Source: Terriglobia bacterium
GTDB lineage: Bacteria; Acidobacteriota; Terriglobia; UBA7540
DNA: 62,107 nucleotides
Assembly (NCBI GenBank): GCA_020072655.1
Contig: JAIQGH010000019.1
Location: 1 to 62,107, forward strand
Direction: 5' to 3'
Notes under the pieces: model-generated
The model's database searches: none
Told to the model about the DNA's origin: nothing
The model's input: the letters and a program-made list of their open reading frames with translations, nothing else
Translations under genes and position numbers: made by a program
Part shown: piece by piece, positions 42,043 to 50,065 of the stretch
Layout of the letters: the number at the start of each line of letters is the position of its first letter
Position numbering within the stretch: position 1 is the stretch's first letter

Positions 42043-43329
42043 ATGTGGCAGAACGTGGTCATCGTCGGGGCCCAATGGGGCGATGAAGGGAAGGGCAAAG
42101 TCGTCGATGCCCTGGCCGAGCATTTCGACATCGTCGCGCGCTACCAGGGTGGCGCAAATGCCGGCCACACCGTGGTGGTGAATGGGACGAAGTTTGTCCT
42201 GCAGTTGCTCCCCGCCGGCGTCGTGCGGCCGGATAAGATCGCGGTGATCGGCAACGGCTTGGTAATTAACCCTGAGTCCCTCCTTGAGGAAGTGGCGCGG
42301 GTCGAGAACGCAGGTGTGGTGATTGGCCAGCGGCTCATGGTAAGCGATCGCGCGCACCTGATCTTGCCTTATCATCGCAGCCACGAAGTCGCCGCGGAGC
42401 AGGCGCGCGGGGTGGGGAAAATCGGAACGACGGCCAAGGGCATCGGGCCCTGCTACGAGGACAAGGCCGGACGGCGCGGGCTCCGGACCGGCGACCTGCG
42501 CGACTTTGAAGTCTTCCGCCGCAAGTGTGGCGAGGTGGTGGCCGACAAGAATCGTCTGGCCTCGGCGCTGTTTGCCGGCACAATGCTCGAGGCTGATGAC
42601 CTCGCGGAGAGCTACTACGAGAAGGCGCGTTGCATCCTGCCGTATCTGGCTGACGTCTCGGCGTATCTGAATACGGAGATGGACCGCGGTCGGCGAGTCC
42701 TCTTCGAGGGCGCGCAGGGGACGATGCTCGACCTCGACCACGGGACATACCCTTTTGTGACGTCATCGAGCGCGGCGGCAGGCGGAGCGTGCACGGGCAC
42801 GGGCGTCGGGCCGACGCGGATCGACGCCGTCGTGGGCGTCTCGAAGGCTTATGCTACCCGCGTGGGCAGCGGGCCGTTTCCCACTGAGGCGCTGGGCATC
42901 GAAGGCGAGAAGATTCGCGAGCGGGGAGGCGAATACGGCGCCGTCACCGGGCGGCCGCGCCGCTGCGGATGGTTTGATGTGCCGGCGGCGCGTTACAGCG
43001 CCCGGCTCAACCACCTGAAGGCATTGGTGATCACCAAGCTCGATATCCTCGATCACCTGGCCGAGATTCCCGTGGGTGTGGAATATGATCTCGATGGCTG
43101 CGGCACGACGGAGTTTCCGTCCGAGATCGCCGCGCTCGAGCGGATGAAGGTGCGGTACCGGGTGATGCCCGGCTGGCAGGAGTCGACTCACGGGATAAGT
43201 GAGTTTGCCCAGCTTCCTCAAAAGGCCCAGGATTATCTGCATTTTCTTGTTGATCAGGTGGGAGTGGAAATCGCGGTGGTCTCGACCGGCCCCCAGCGCG
43301 ACCAAACGATCTGGATGAAGGAACTGTAG
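42043..43329 (+). CDS. purA: Adenylosuccinate synthetase PurA
   Basis: A 428-residue enzyme that couples GTP hydrolysis to joining IMP and aspartate in AMP synthesis. The GTP-binding N-terminus VVIVGAQWGDEGKGKVVDALAE contains the catalytic Asp and the phosphate loop; NAGHTVV, the IMP-binding KGIGPCYEDKAGRRGLR and QGTMLDLDHGTYPFVTSSS segments and VLITKLD-type guanine recognition (ALVITKLDIL) are all present. Length is normal. A structured repeat follows the gene. Confidence 0.97.
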   Translation: MWQNVVIVGAQWGDEGKGKVVDALAEHFDIVARYQGGANAGHTVVVNGTKFVLQLLPAGVVRPDKIAVIGNGLVINPESLLEEVARVENAGVVIGQRLMVSDRAHLILPYHRSHEVAAEQARGVGKIGTTAKGIGPCYEDKAGRRGLRTGDLRDFEVFRRKCGEVVADKNRLASALFAGTMLEADDLAESYYEKARCILPYLADVSAYLNTEMDRGRRVLFEGAQGTMLDLDHGTYPFVTSSSAAAGGACTGTGVGPTRIDAVVGVSKAYATRVGSGPFPTEALGIEGEKIRERGGEYGAVTGRPRRCGWFDVPAARYSARLNHLKALVITKLDILDHLAEIPVGVEYDLDGCGTTEFPSEIAALERMKVRYRVMPGWQESTHGISEFAQLPQKAQDYLHFLVDQVGVEIAVVSTGPQRDQTIWMKEL

Positions 43330-43384
43330 ATGGTAGGCGGCATGCGGTAGACGGGGGAAGAGCAGAAGGCAGAAGGCAGAAGCA

Positions 43385-43467
43385 GGTAGCGCGGACCTCC
43401 GCTTTTGAGGTCCGCGGCTCTGCCCTAAGAAGAACCGCGGACCTGAAGGACGCAGGTCCGCGCTACC
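43385..43467. repeat. Structured repeat element with GGTAGCG/CGCTACC ends, copy 2
   Basis: Outer arms GGTAGCGCGGACCT (43385-43398) and AGGTCCGCGCTACC (43454-43467) are perfect inverted copies. Inside, CGGACCTC...GAGGTCCG (43392 to about 43414) and CGGACCT...AGGTCCG (about 43438-43460) allow two internal stem-loops, giving a cloverleaf-like fold. AT-rich AATCCAAAATC words follow to 43520. Confidence 0.65.
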
Positions 43468-43583
43468 CGCTCTAGGACTAATCGAAAATCCAAAATCAAA
43501 AATCCAAAATCAGAGAAGACTGTCAACTGTTGACTGAAGACTGTAAACTGGATTCTTACTCCTGAATCCTGGCTTCTCCTCCC

Positions 43584-44795
43584 ATGTCACTCAGTTTTGA
43601 AGAGGCGCTCGAAAAGGTCCGTGAGAAACTGAGCGGCGTGGCGCGCGTTCCACCTTCCGAGAGCGTCGGTCTTCCGAGTGCTCTGGGGCGTTTCCTTGCC
43701 GAAGACGTTGCCGCCGACCGTGATTACCCTCCCTTCCATCGCGCCATTCGAGACGGGTTTGCCGTCCGCTCGTCGGATGTCGTCGGTGTGCCCGTCGGAC
43801 TCGTCCGCCAAGGCGAAGTGCGCGCCGGCGCGCATTTCTCCGCCACAGTTGGGGTCGGGGAATGCGTTGAAATTATGACCGGCGCGCCGCTGCCCCCTGG
43901 AGCCGACGCCGTCGTGATGATTGAGCACGTCCGCGTCACTGGCTCACAGGTCGAAGTCCTGCGCTCAATCGGCCCCTGGGAAAACGTGGTGCGGAAGGGA
44001 AGCGAAGCTGCGGTTGGCAGCGTCGTCTTGCGACGTGGCCGTCGCGTGATGTCGGGGGAAATCGGATTGCTCGCTTCCGTCGGCCGCGACCCGGTCCGAG
44101 TTTTCCGCCAGCCGGAAGTGGCGATTCTTCCCACCGGCGACGAAGTCGTGCCGCACGAGCAGAAGCCGCAGTGGTTTCAGATCCGCAACAGCAACGCCCT
44201 CACGCTGGCCGCGCAGGTTCGGGCGGCGGGCGGGCGACCGCGGCCCATGCCCATCGCCCCCGACGATGAGGAATCACTCCGGCGGTCAGTCCGGGAGGGA
44301 TTAGAATCGGACCTCCTGCTTCTCAGTGGCGGCGTCTCCATGGGGAAGTACGACTTCGTAAGAAAAATCCTGAGCGAACTGGGAGCGGAGTCCTTCATCC
44401 AAGGTGTCGCGATTCGGCCGGGAAAGCCTCTGGTTTTCGGTCGTGTGGCCGAGAAGTTCTTCTTCGGTCTGCCAGGGAACCCCGTTTCGACCTATGTGAC
44501 TTTCGAGCTTTTCGTTCGGCCGGCCCTCGCGATGCTAAGCGGGGGCGAGTTCCTTCGGCCGGTCTTCCTGCGTGCGCGGCTGGGAAAGCCTTTCCGCCAG
44601 AAACACGGGCTGACGGCGTTTATGCCCGCACGTGTGGAGACGCGCGACGGCGACCCCGTGGTGGAATTGGTCGGCTGGCAGGGTTCCGGGGACTTGGTTG
44701 GCGTTGCCGCGGCAAATTGCTTCCTGGTGGTCCACCCCGAACAGATGGAACTCGCGGCCGGGGCATGGGTGGATGTGCTGCCAAGACCCGGGTAG
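43584..44795 (+). CDS. moeA: Molybdopterin molybdotransferase MoeA
   Basis: A 403-residue enzyme that inserts molybdate into adenylylated molybdopterin. Domain order is normal: an N-terminal all-beta region with AEDVAADRDYPPFHRAIRDGFAVRS (typical SPFDNSAMDGYA position, here with RAIRDGFAV), MTGAPLPPGADAVVMIEH, the MogA-like domain with ILPTGDEVV, IRNSNALTLAAQVRAAGG and LLSGGVSMGKYDFVRKIL, then GLPGNPVSTYVTFELFVRP and the C-terminal barrel. With moaC and mogA nearby it makes a Moco cluster that could serve the molybdoprotein encoded at 9001-10914; this link is inferred. Confidence 0.95.
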   Translation: MSLSFEEALEKVREKLSGVARVPPSESVGLPSALGRFLAEDVAADRDYPPFHRAIRDGFAVRSSDVVGVPVGLVRQGEVRAGAHFSATVGVGECVEIMTGAPLPPGADAVVMIEHVRVTGSQVEVLRSIGPWENVVRKGSEAAVGSVVLRRGRRVMSGEIGLLASVGRDPVRVFRQPEVAILPTGDEVVPHEQKPQWFQIRNSNALTLAAQVRAAGGRPRPMPIAPDDEESLRRSVREGLESDLLLLSGGVSMGKYDFVRKILSELGAESFIQGVAIRPGKPLVFGRVAEKFFFGLPGNPVSTYVTFELFVRPALAMLSGGEFLRPVFLRARLGKPFRQKHGLTAFMPARVETRDGDPVVELVGWQGSGDLVGVAAANCFLVVHPEQMELAAGAWVDVLPRPG

Positions 44796-44809
44796 CAGGT
44801 TTCGGAGGG

Positions 44810-45075
44810 AAATAGGAGATTGGAAAATAGAAACTGGGAAATCGAAATTGGAAACTGGAAAATCGAAACTCGAAATTAGAAAGTCGAAAATCGAAAATCG
44901 AAACGGGGAGGCTGAGGAGTGAAGATGGAAGATCGAGGTCGGGGATAGAAACTCGAAACCAGAAATTGCTAACTGGTAAACGCCGACGAGCGGGTTTCGA
45001 TTTCAAGTTTCTAGTTTCGATCTTCCCTTTTCGAATTTCGAGTTTCTCATTTCGAATTTCCCATTGCATTTCCAC
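44810..45075. repeat. Low-complexity GAAA/TTTC tandem tract with opposing arms
   Basis: From about 44815 to 44965 the plus strand is a run of variants of GAAACTGGAAAATCGAAA and GAAATTAGAAAGTCG. From about 44995 to 45070 the strand changes to TTTCGATTTCAAGTTTCTAG and TTTCGAATTTCGAGTTTC words. The two halves are roughly inverted and could form a long imperfect hairpin between moeA and moaC. Smaller tracts of the same type occur at 35840-35880, 43480-43520 and beside 27868-28312. Confidence 0.55.
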
Positions 45076-45086
45076 CGAGGATGCCC

Positions 45087-45557
45087 ATGTCTAGGGGACT
45101 GAGTCATTACGATCGAAGGGGCCGGGTTCGCATGGTGGATGTCTCTGCAAAACGCGACACCGTCCGGCAGGCCGTGGCGAGTGTCCTGGTGAAGATGAAG
45201 GCGCGGACGCAGCGCGGGCTCCGGCGCAATCCCAAGGGTGACCCGCTGGAAGTGGCGCGCATCGCGGGGATCGCGGCTGCCAAGCGCACCTCGGAATTGA
45301 TTCCTCTTTGTCACCCCTTGCTCCTCAGCCACATTGATGTGCAGGCGGAATTATGCAAGAATGGCGTCCTGATCACCGCGACGATTCGCACCACGGGTCC
45401 AACCGGGGTCGAAATGGAAGCGCTGACGGCGGCGGCCGTGGCGGGCCTGACCGTTTACGACATGTGCAAGGCGTTGGACCGAGGGATCGAAATCACGCGC
45501 CTTCGCCTGCTGGAGAAAAGCGGAGGGAAAAGCGGCACGTTCCGGGCCGCGCGCTGA
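45087..45557 (+). CDS. moaC: Cyclic pyranopterin monophosphate synthase MoaC
   Basis: About 156 residues from ATG 45087, which is 6 bases after GAGG; an ATG at 45081 abuts the SD. The enzyme acts in the first step of molybdopterin synthesis with MoaA. Family motifs seen: [37 protein letters not shown] and [28 protein letters not shown], with active-site residues in the last two. Usual length. The partner moaA is not in the window. It lies between moeA and a response regulator gene on the same strand. Confidence 0.95.
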   Translation: MSRGLSHYDRRGRVRMVDVSAKRDTVRQAVASVLVKMKARTQRGLRRNPKGDPLEVARIAGIAAAKRTSELIPLCHPLLLSHIDVQAELCKNGVLITATIRTTGPTGVEMEALTAAAVAGLTVYDMCKALDRGIEITRLRLLEKSGGKSGTFRAAR

Positions 45558-45599
45558 GGGTTCCCATCACTCCGCCTAGCCCCGGAGAGCGGATCTGAC

Positions 45600-46331
45600 A
45601 TGCTCGCGAGCTTGAAAATCCTTGTCGTTGACGATAACCCCACCATCCTGAGGCTGCTCACGCGGAGCTTGGACAAGTGTGGCGAGTTGATTACCGCCAC
45701 GGACGGCGCGGATGCCCTCATGAAGGTCATTGAGCTGAAGCCCGACCTGATTATCAGCGACTATTCGATGCCGGTCATGGACGGCCGGGCGCTCTTCGAG
45801 AAGCTGCAGGCTCGGAAGGAAACTAAGGACATTCCCTTCTGCTTCCTTGCTTCGCAAAAGGAAATCGACGAGCACCTGCGCATGGTTGTGGACGGCGTCG
45901 AGGAATACTTCGTCAAGCCATTCTTCGTGACGGAGCTCGCGGCGCAGGCGCATCGCATCACCGGTCGCATGAATCAGGCGCGGATGGAACGGCTGGGCGG
46001 CCGGGGCGCCGTGACCGGCCATCTCAGCGAGATGAACCTGCTTGACTGGATGACCTCACTCGAGCAGGGGCGCAAGACCTGTGCCTTGATTCTCCGCCAC
46101 GGCGGCGAGGAATGCATTCTTTACTTTATCGAAGGCCAGGTAGCTCACGCTACTTACGGAACCTTGGCCGGCGACCAGGCGGTCTTCAAAGTCCTCACCT
46201 GGACGGAAGGCGACTGGGAATTGGACTTTTCCAGGACGACCTCGGAGCATACGACCACCATGTCCACTCAGGGGCTGATGATGGAAGGCCTGCGCCTGCT
46301 CGATGAGGCCAACCGCGATGCCGCCGGTTAG
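45600..46331 (+). CDS. Response regulator with C-terminal PATAN (DUF4388) domain
   Basis: A 243-residue protein. Residues 5 to 125 are a receiver domain: acidic pair Asp11-Asp12 in VVDDN, phosphoacceptor Asp54 in ISDYSMPVMDG, and a Lys in EEYFVKPF. Residues about 140 to 240 match the PATAN/DUF4388 pattern, GHLSEMNLLDWMTSLEQGRKTCALIL, YFIEGQVAHATYGTLAGDQAVFKVLTWTEGDWEL. PATAN domains act in protein interaction and signalling, often in gliding or surface behaviour. There is no cognate kinase next to it. It lies 42 bases after moaC and before mogA, an unexpected place inside a cofactor cluster. Confidence 0.9.
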   Translation: MLASLKILVVDDNPTILRLLTRSLDKCGELITATDGADALMKVIELKPDLIISDYSMPVMDGRALFEKLQARKETKDIPFCFLASQKEIDEHLRMVVDGVEEYFVKPFFVTELAAQAHRITGRMNQARMERLGGRGAVTGHLSEMNLLDWMTSLEQGRKTCALILRHGGEECILYFIEGQVAHATYGTLAGDQAVFKVLTWTEGDWELDFSRTTSEHTTTMSTQGLMMEGLRLLDEANRDAAG

Positions 46332-46363
46332 GGTTGTGCGTCTATGCGTTCACACGCGTGGCG

Positions 46364-46421
46364 CCCTGATTTATCGGGGCATGCCGGGCTCCCGATTTCA
46401 TCGGGACGGGTTCCGCCCGGC
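46364..46421. repeat. Nested short hairpins between the response regulator and mogA
   Basis: CCCTGAT-tt-ATCGGGG (46364-46379) and CCCGAT-ttc-ATCGGG (46391-46405) are adjacent stem-loops. An outer pair GCCGGGC (46383-46389) and GCCCGGC (46415-46421) encloses the second. It could be an attenuator or a dispersed repeat. Confidence 0.45.
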
Positions 46422-46438
46422 ACTACTTCCCACCTCGC

Positions 46439-46933
46439 ATGGCTGATTCTCTCCGCGCCAAAATCCTCGTGCTCAGTGATTCGGCCGCCCGTGGCGCACG
46501 CCAGGACCTTTCCGGCCCTGCCATGCAGGAATTGCTGAAAGCTCACGGCTGGCGTGTCACGGGATTCGAAATCCTGCCCGACGACACGGAGGAGATTCGC
46601 AGCCACCTGCTCGCGTGGGCGGCTGGGGGGGACTGCGACGCGATCTTCACCGTAGGTGGGACGGGGCTTGGCCCGCGCGATGTGACGCCGGAGGCGACGC
46701 GCGCGGTGATCGAAAAAGAAATCCCAGGGCTCGCCGAACTGATGCGGGCAGAAGGGTTGAAGAAAACCCGCAAGGCGGCGCTTTCACGTGGCGTGGCGGG
46801 CGTGCGGGGGGACAAGCTCATCGTGAACCTTCCAGGGAGTGTCCGCGGAGCACGCGAGTCGCTGGAGGCCATCCTCGGTCTGCTGCCCCACGCCATTGAC
46901 CTCCTTCACGGAAGAACGGAGCATGCGGAATAA
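46439..46933 (+). CDS. mogA: Molybdopterin adenylyltransferase (MogA/MoaB family)
   Basis: A 164-residue protein that activates molybdopterin with ATP before metal insertion by MoeA. The hallmark FTVGGTGLGPRDVTPEATRAVIEKEIPGLAELMR is complete, with the acidic residues of the molybdopterin site, and the N-terminal strand KILVLSDSAARGARQD and C-terminal LIVNLPGSVRGARESLEAIL fit the fold. The MogA/MoaB choice cannot be made firmly from sequence; MoaB-type proteins have the same length. The ATG lacks a clear SD and lies 34 bases after a hairpin cluster. Confidence 0.92.
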   Translation: MADSLRAKILVLSDSAARGARQDLSGPAMQELLKAHGWRVTGFEILPDDTEEIRSHLLAWAAGGDCDAIFTVGGTGLGPRDVTPEATRAVIEKEIPGLAELMRAEGLKKTRKAALSRGVAGVRGDKLIVNLPGSVRGARESLEAILGLLPHAIDLLHGRTEHAE

Positions 46934-47025
46934 GGCGCGCTCCATGCCGGGCGGCTTCGTTCCACTGCACGGTGGACCGTCGGTGTGATATCATGGAATG
47001 CAATCGACCAGGAGGATGAGGGCGA

Positions 47026-47385
47026 GTGCTTGACCAATACGGCCCGATTCTGATTTTCTTCGTGATTGCCGCGGCCTTTCCCATCGTCGTCCTGTGGCTC
47101 GCGCGCTTCGTGCGACCGAGGTTCAATCCCACGCCGGAAAAGGTGATGCCCTACGAGTGCGGTATCACTCCTGAGTCCGACGCCCGCGGGCGATACACGG
47201 TCCGCTTTTACATTATCGCTATCCTGTTTGTGATCTTCGATGTCGAAACAGTCTACCTGATTCCTTGGGCTGTCCAATACCAGGTGCTGGGCTTGTTCGG
47301 CTTGGTGGAGATGCTGGTTTTTCTCGGCATCCTCGTCGTCGGCTACATCTGGATCTGGAAGCGCGGCGCGCTCGAGTGGGTCTAG
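47026..47385 (+). CDS. nuoA: NADH-quinone oxidoreductase subunit A (NuoA), isolated copy
   Basis: A 119-residue membrane subunit of complex I with three helices. The conserved loop KVMPYECGITPESDARGRYTVRFYIIAILFVIFDVETVYLIPWA contains the Cys and acidic residues typical of the quinone-site loop. The start is GTG 47026 with an AGGAGGA about 10 bases upstream. No nuoB or other complex I gene is adjacent; the next gene is a sugar-acid epimerase-like gene 213 bases away. It is therefore an orphan copy, or a nuoA separated from the main operon. The protein looks intact. Confidence 0.93.
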   Translation: MLDQYGPILIFFVIAAAFPIVVLWLARFVRPRFNPTPEKVMPYECGITPESDARGRYTVRFYIIAILFVIFDVETVYLIPWAVQYQVLGLFGLVEMLVFLGILVVGYIWIWKRGALEWV

Positions 47386-47598
47386 CCCGCTCGACAACCT
47401 CCTGTCTTAATGCTAGTTATCCGACGGGCGAAATCAGTATTTCCGAAACACATCACCCGCAAACCGCCGTCAGAGCACACCCCCATTCCGATACTCGCTG
47501 CTTGCCCGCGGATTTTCACGGATGATAGGATGCCCTCCCTCGACTTGCCTGTTCGCTGACCGTTGAGGGACAGTAGCGGCCACGCGGAGTGGGAGGCT

Positions 47599-49497
47599 AT
47601 GGGCTTCAACCTAACGGAAGAGAGCCAGGAAAGAGAACTGGAAATCCTTGCGGAGCGGATCCTCGAATTGTGTGGGGGCCAAAGGCTATCCGACGAGCTT
47701 CGCGGGCGCTTCGCCAAAGAGGCCGGCTGCCTTGGTTTCCGATCGGTGCGGCTATACCCCGGATCGCTCGAGGAAGATCCAGAGCATCGCTCAAACTACT
47801 ACATTTCCGTCGATCTCCTCGAGGAAGGCAGAGCCCGGCCAGTATTGGTCCATATCGCCCCTGGCTCAAAGTCGGTGGCGTCTAGGTTCGCGGCCGTCGC
47901 CCAATCTTTTCCGGCCCGCCTGGCAGGTCAGGAAGAAATCTGGATTCGTTATTTCCCTTTCACGTCAGGAGACCACGCCAGCATCCGCACCTTCGCGGAG
48001 CAGGTTGCCCCGGTCTTCTTGCCCAGGCCGCAGCGGGCGCTGCCCGCCGTCGCGGTGGGAAACCGGCATCCGGAGATCAGCCTGCCGGCGGCTTTTGACG
48101 CTTTCCGCGCGATCAAGAAACGAATGGACGTCAACATGGCCTCAACGGTGCAGCTCTCGGCGACGCGGGAAATGACCACCGACGAAGCGCTCGCGGCGCG
48201 TGATGGCGAGATTCCCACGGCCGCCGGCCACACGCGCGTTTCCATCCGGCACCTCTACCACGCGGGGCTCTGGGCGGCCATCCGCAGCGGCTGGCGCGAG
48301 GGCTATACGGCCGAGGCCGATCATTTCATCGTGACCGGCAACTCGCCCGAGGAGATCGCTCGCTCCGTGGAAACGGTGAAGGAAGCCATCCGCCACGCCG
48401 TAGGCTACACCAAGTTCACGACGGACACCTCGCGTCTCATCGAGCTTCAGGCCGACCCGCGCCACCCCCAGGCGTGGAGCGATGCCGTCGTCGCGGAGAA
48501 GTGGAGTCAGATTTTCTCCAACGAAGAGCGCCATTGGATGCTGAGCGAGTTCCCGAGGGCTTTCGCTATCGAGGGATGTTCGCACGCTTTCACGCGGGAG
48601 GAAATCACTCGCCTGGCGGTCAAATTCGGGGAGAGCCTGAAGCTGAATGAAGAGCTTCATGATTCCATCCGGGCTGAGAAGGTGAGAGCCGGATGCTCGC
48701 CGGAGTTCGACTTCGAACCTTCGCTCGACGAAGCCGAGACGTTGACCACGGCCAAGGAATTGCTCTTCTACATGCATTGGCTGAAGGCGCGCGGCCGGCC
48801 CGCGCAACTCGTGCCGCCGAACCTGGGATTCAAGAAACGGCAGGCATATCCGGAGGCGATGCAATCCGCGGGTGCTATCGGCCTCGCGGACTACTGCCAC
48901 CACAAGATGTGGGACGAGCTGCCGCGCCGCACTGCAGAGGAGTTTCACAGCCAGCCACTCGCCGAACTCGCCGCGCGCATCGCCGAGCTCGCCGCCGTGG
49001 CGCGCTACTTCGATGGAACGCTGAGCATCCATTCCGGCAGCGGCAAGCAAGCGGCGGTCCTGGAGCTCATCGGCCAGGCGACAGCCGGACGGGTCAATTA
49101 CAAGATTTCCGGGGAGCTGCAGCTCCAGTTGTTTGATGTCCTCTCGGAACAACCGGAGGACTCACCTTGGAAACAGCTTTATGCGCGGATGGCGGAACGC
49201 ACTAATCAGTTTGCTGCGGCCGGCGCCTACGGCGCGGAAAGTGAACTGGCCGGTCACTATCTCAAAATGGGCCGCGGCAACTACCTGGGCAAGAGCGAAT
49301 TGGGCCGCGTGGATGGGAACTTGTTCCTGGTGTTTTGGCTGGGGAACATCGTGGGAAGCCGCGATGTGGATTCTCCGGACGGCGACTGCCGTTTCTTCAA
49401 GGAAAAGCTCGACGAGTTGCCGGAAGACTTAGTCCAGGAAGTGCGCCGCCGGAACACCCGCTACATCGTTTGGCTCGCCGAGCACCTGCGACCGTAG
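47599..49497 (+). CDS. Tagaturonate/fructuronate epimerase-like protein (UxaE family)
   Basis: About 632 residues from ATG 47599 (GGGAGG just upstream; a start 36 bases earlier is possible). It resembles the UxaE family first described in Thermotoga, which interconverts D-fructuronate and D-tagaturonate. Segments that suggest this are EADHFIVTG, GYTKFTTDTSRLIE, LVPPNLGFKKRQAYPEAM, DGTLSIHSGSGKQAAVLEL and a C-terminal RRNTRYIVWLAEHLRP. The protein is longer than Thermotoga UxaE, with an extra N-terminal region of about 170 residues. Two SDR dehydrogenase genes and a LarA-type gene a few kilobases downstream make a sugar-acid role plausible. I am reasonably, not fully, sure of the family. Confidence 0.62.
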   Translation: MGFNLTEESQERELEILAERILELCGGQRLSDELRGRFAKEAGCLGFRSVRLYPGSLEEDPEHRSNYYISVDLLEEGRARPVLVHIAPGSKSVASRFAAVAQSFPARLAGQEEIWIRYFPFTSGDHASIRTFAEQVAPVFLPRPQRALPAVAVGNRHPEISLPAAFDAFRAIKKRMDVNMASTVQLSATREMTTDEALAARDGEIPTAAGHTRVSIRHLYHAGLWAAIRSGWREGYTAEADHFIVTGNSPEEIARSVETVKEAIRHAVGYTKFTTDTSRLIELQADPRHPQAWSDAVVAEKWSQIFSNEERHWMLSEFPRAFAIEGCSHAFTREEITRLAVKFGESLKLNEELHDSIRAEKVRAGCSPEFDFEPSLDEAETLTTAKELLFYMHWLKARGRPAQLVPPNLGFKKRQAYPEAMQSAGAIGLADYCHHKMWDELPRRTAEEFHSQPLAELAARIAELAAVARYFDGTLSIHSGSGKQAAVLELIGQATAGRVNYKISGELQLQLFDVLSEQPEDSPWKQLYARMAERTNQFAAAGAYGAESELAGHYLKMGRGNYLGKSELGRVDGNLFLVFWLGNIVGSRDVDSPDGDCRFFKEKLDELPEDLVQEVRRRNTRYIVWLAEHLRP

Positions 49498-49531
49498 AGA
49501 CACTCAAAGCGAACTGCTCTGCTGGCCGTGC

Positions 49532-49735
49532 TCATGCCTCCTTGCTGAGCTTCCTGATGATGGATTTGGCCAACCCCTCGTGAATCTCACTGTGGCGGGG
49601 CACGGGTTGGGACTGCTTCGTTTTCGGGTTGGTGTACCAATCATGGCTCGCCCCGTGCCGGACCAGCACACAGCCAATCTCTTCCAGCTTCTTGATCAGG
49701 CCCTTCTTTTCAATCGGCCACGACCAAATCTTCAA
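49532..49735 (-). CDS. hicA: HicA-like mRNA interferase toxin
   Basis: A small double-stranded-RNA-binding-fold toxin that cleaves translating mRNA. The family signature EKKGLIKKLEEIGCVLVRHGASHDWYTNPKTKQSQPVPRHSEIHEGLAKSIIRKL is nearly complete, with the catalytic His in HGASHDW. There is no ATG at the expected start. TTG codons at 49735 and 49768 are in frame. The residue that aligns with the usual first Met is an ATT codon overlapping the antitoxin stop (ATTGA). The start at 49735 is therefore only a choice. It overlaps hicB and depends on it for translation. Confidence 0.8.
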   Translation of the reverse strand: MKIWSWPIEKKGLIKKLEEIGCVLVRHGASHDWYTNPKTKQSQPVPRHSEIHEGLAKSIIRKLSKEA

Positions 49736-49904
49736 CCTTCCGAATGTACGGGATTTCGCCGGATTCAAGGTCTGCCAGGAGGTCCTTGAGATGCTGGACT
49801 AGTTCGTCTTTCGACTTCCCTTGCGTATGATAGTCGGGGTATTCATTCAGAAACCCCAGAAAATATTCACCATCCTGCCAGTAGGTGAACTTCGCGATTT
49901 TCAT
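49710..49904 (-). CDS. hicB: HicB-like antitoxin
   Basis: A 64-residue partner of HicA. The pattern KFTYWQDGEYFLGFLNEYPDYHTQGKSKDELVQHLKDLLADL matches the HicB partial RNase H fold. No DNA-binding domain is present in this short form, so autoregulation would need another factor. ATG 49904 lies upstream of hicA, and the two overlap. This antitoxin-first order is the less common arrangement for the pair. Four bases of the hicB stop region coincide with the likely hicA start. The pair sits between a sugar-acid gene and the phosphofructokinase gene. Confidence 0.82.
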   Translation of the reverse strand: MKIAKFTYWQDGEYFLGFLNEYPDYHTQGKSKDELVQHLKDLLADLESGEIPYIRKVEDLVVAD

Positions 49905-49987
49905 CGCGTGCTCCTAGAAATCATGCTGCCAGCCATTTTCCCCATGCGGGAAGTATACTCCAAACAGTAAATCCATTTTCTCTGTAC

Positions 49988-50008
49988 AGACGTTCCGCCG
50001 GAACGTCT
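49988..50008. repeat. Short palindromic hairpin
   Basis: AGACGTTCC-gcc-GGAACGTCT is a perfect 9-base-pair stem with a 3-base loop, between the phosphofructokinase stop and the hicB start. A related but incomplete word (GGACGTCCCGG) follows. It may be a dispersed repeat or the terminator of the phosphofructokinase gene. Confidence 0.45.
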
Positions 50009-50065
50009 CTACGGACGTCCCGGCGGCGGGTCCGCCCCGGCCCTTCTCAGTGGCGATGTCCACTG

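Noticed and set aside
44810-45075. CRISPR-like array
   Set aside because: The words are degenerate and contiguous, with no constant-length repeats or unique spacers.
48142-49152. 336-codon minus-strand frame in the UxaE-like gene
   Set aside because: High-GC antisense frame without motifs, fully inside a better-supported gene.
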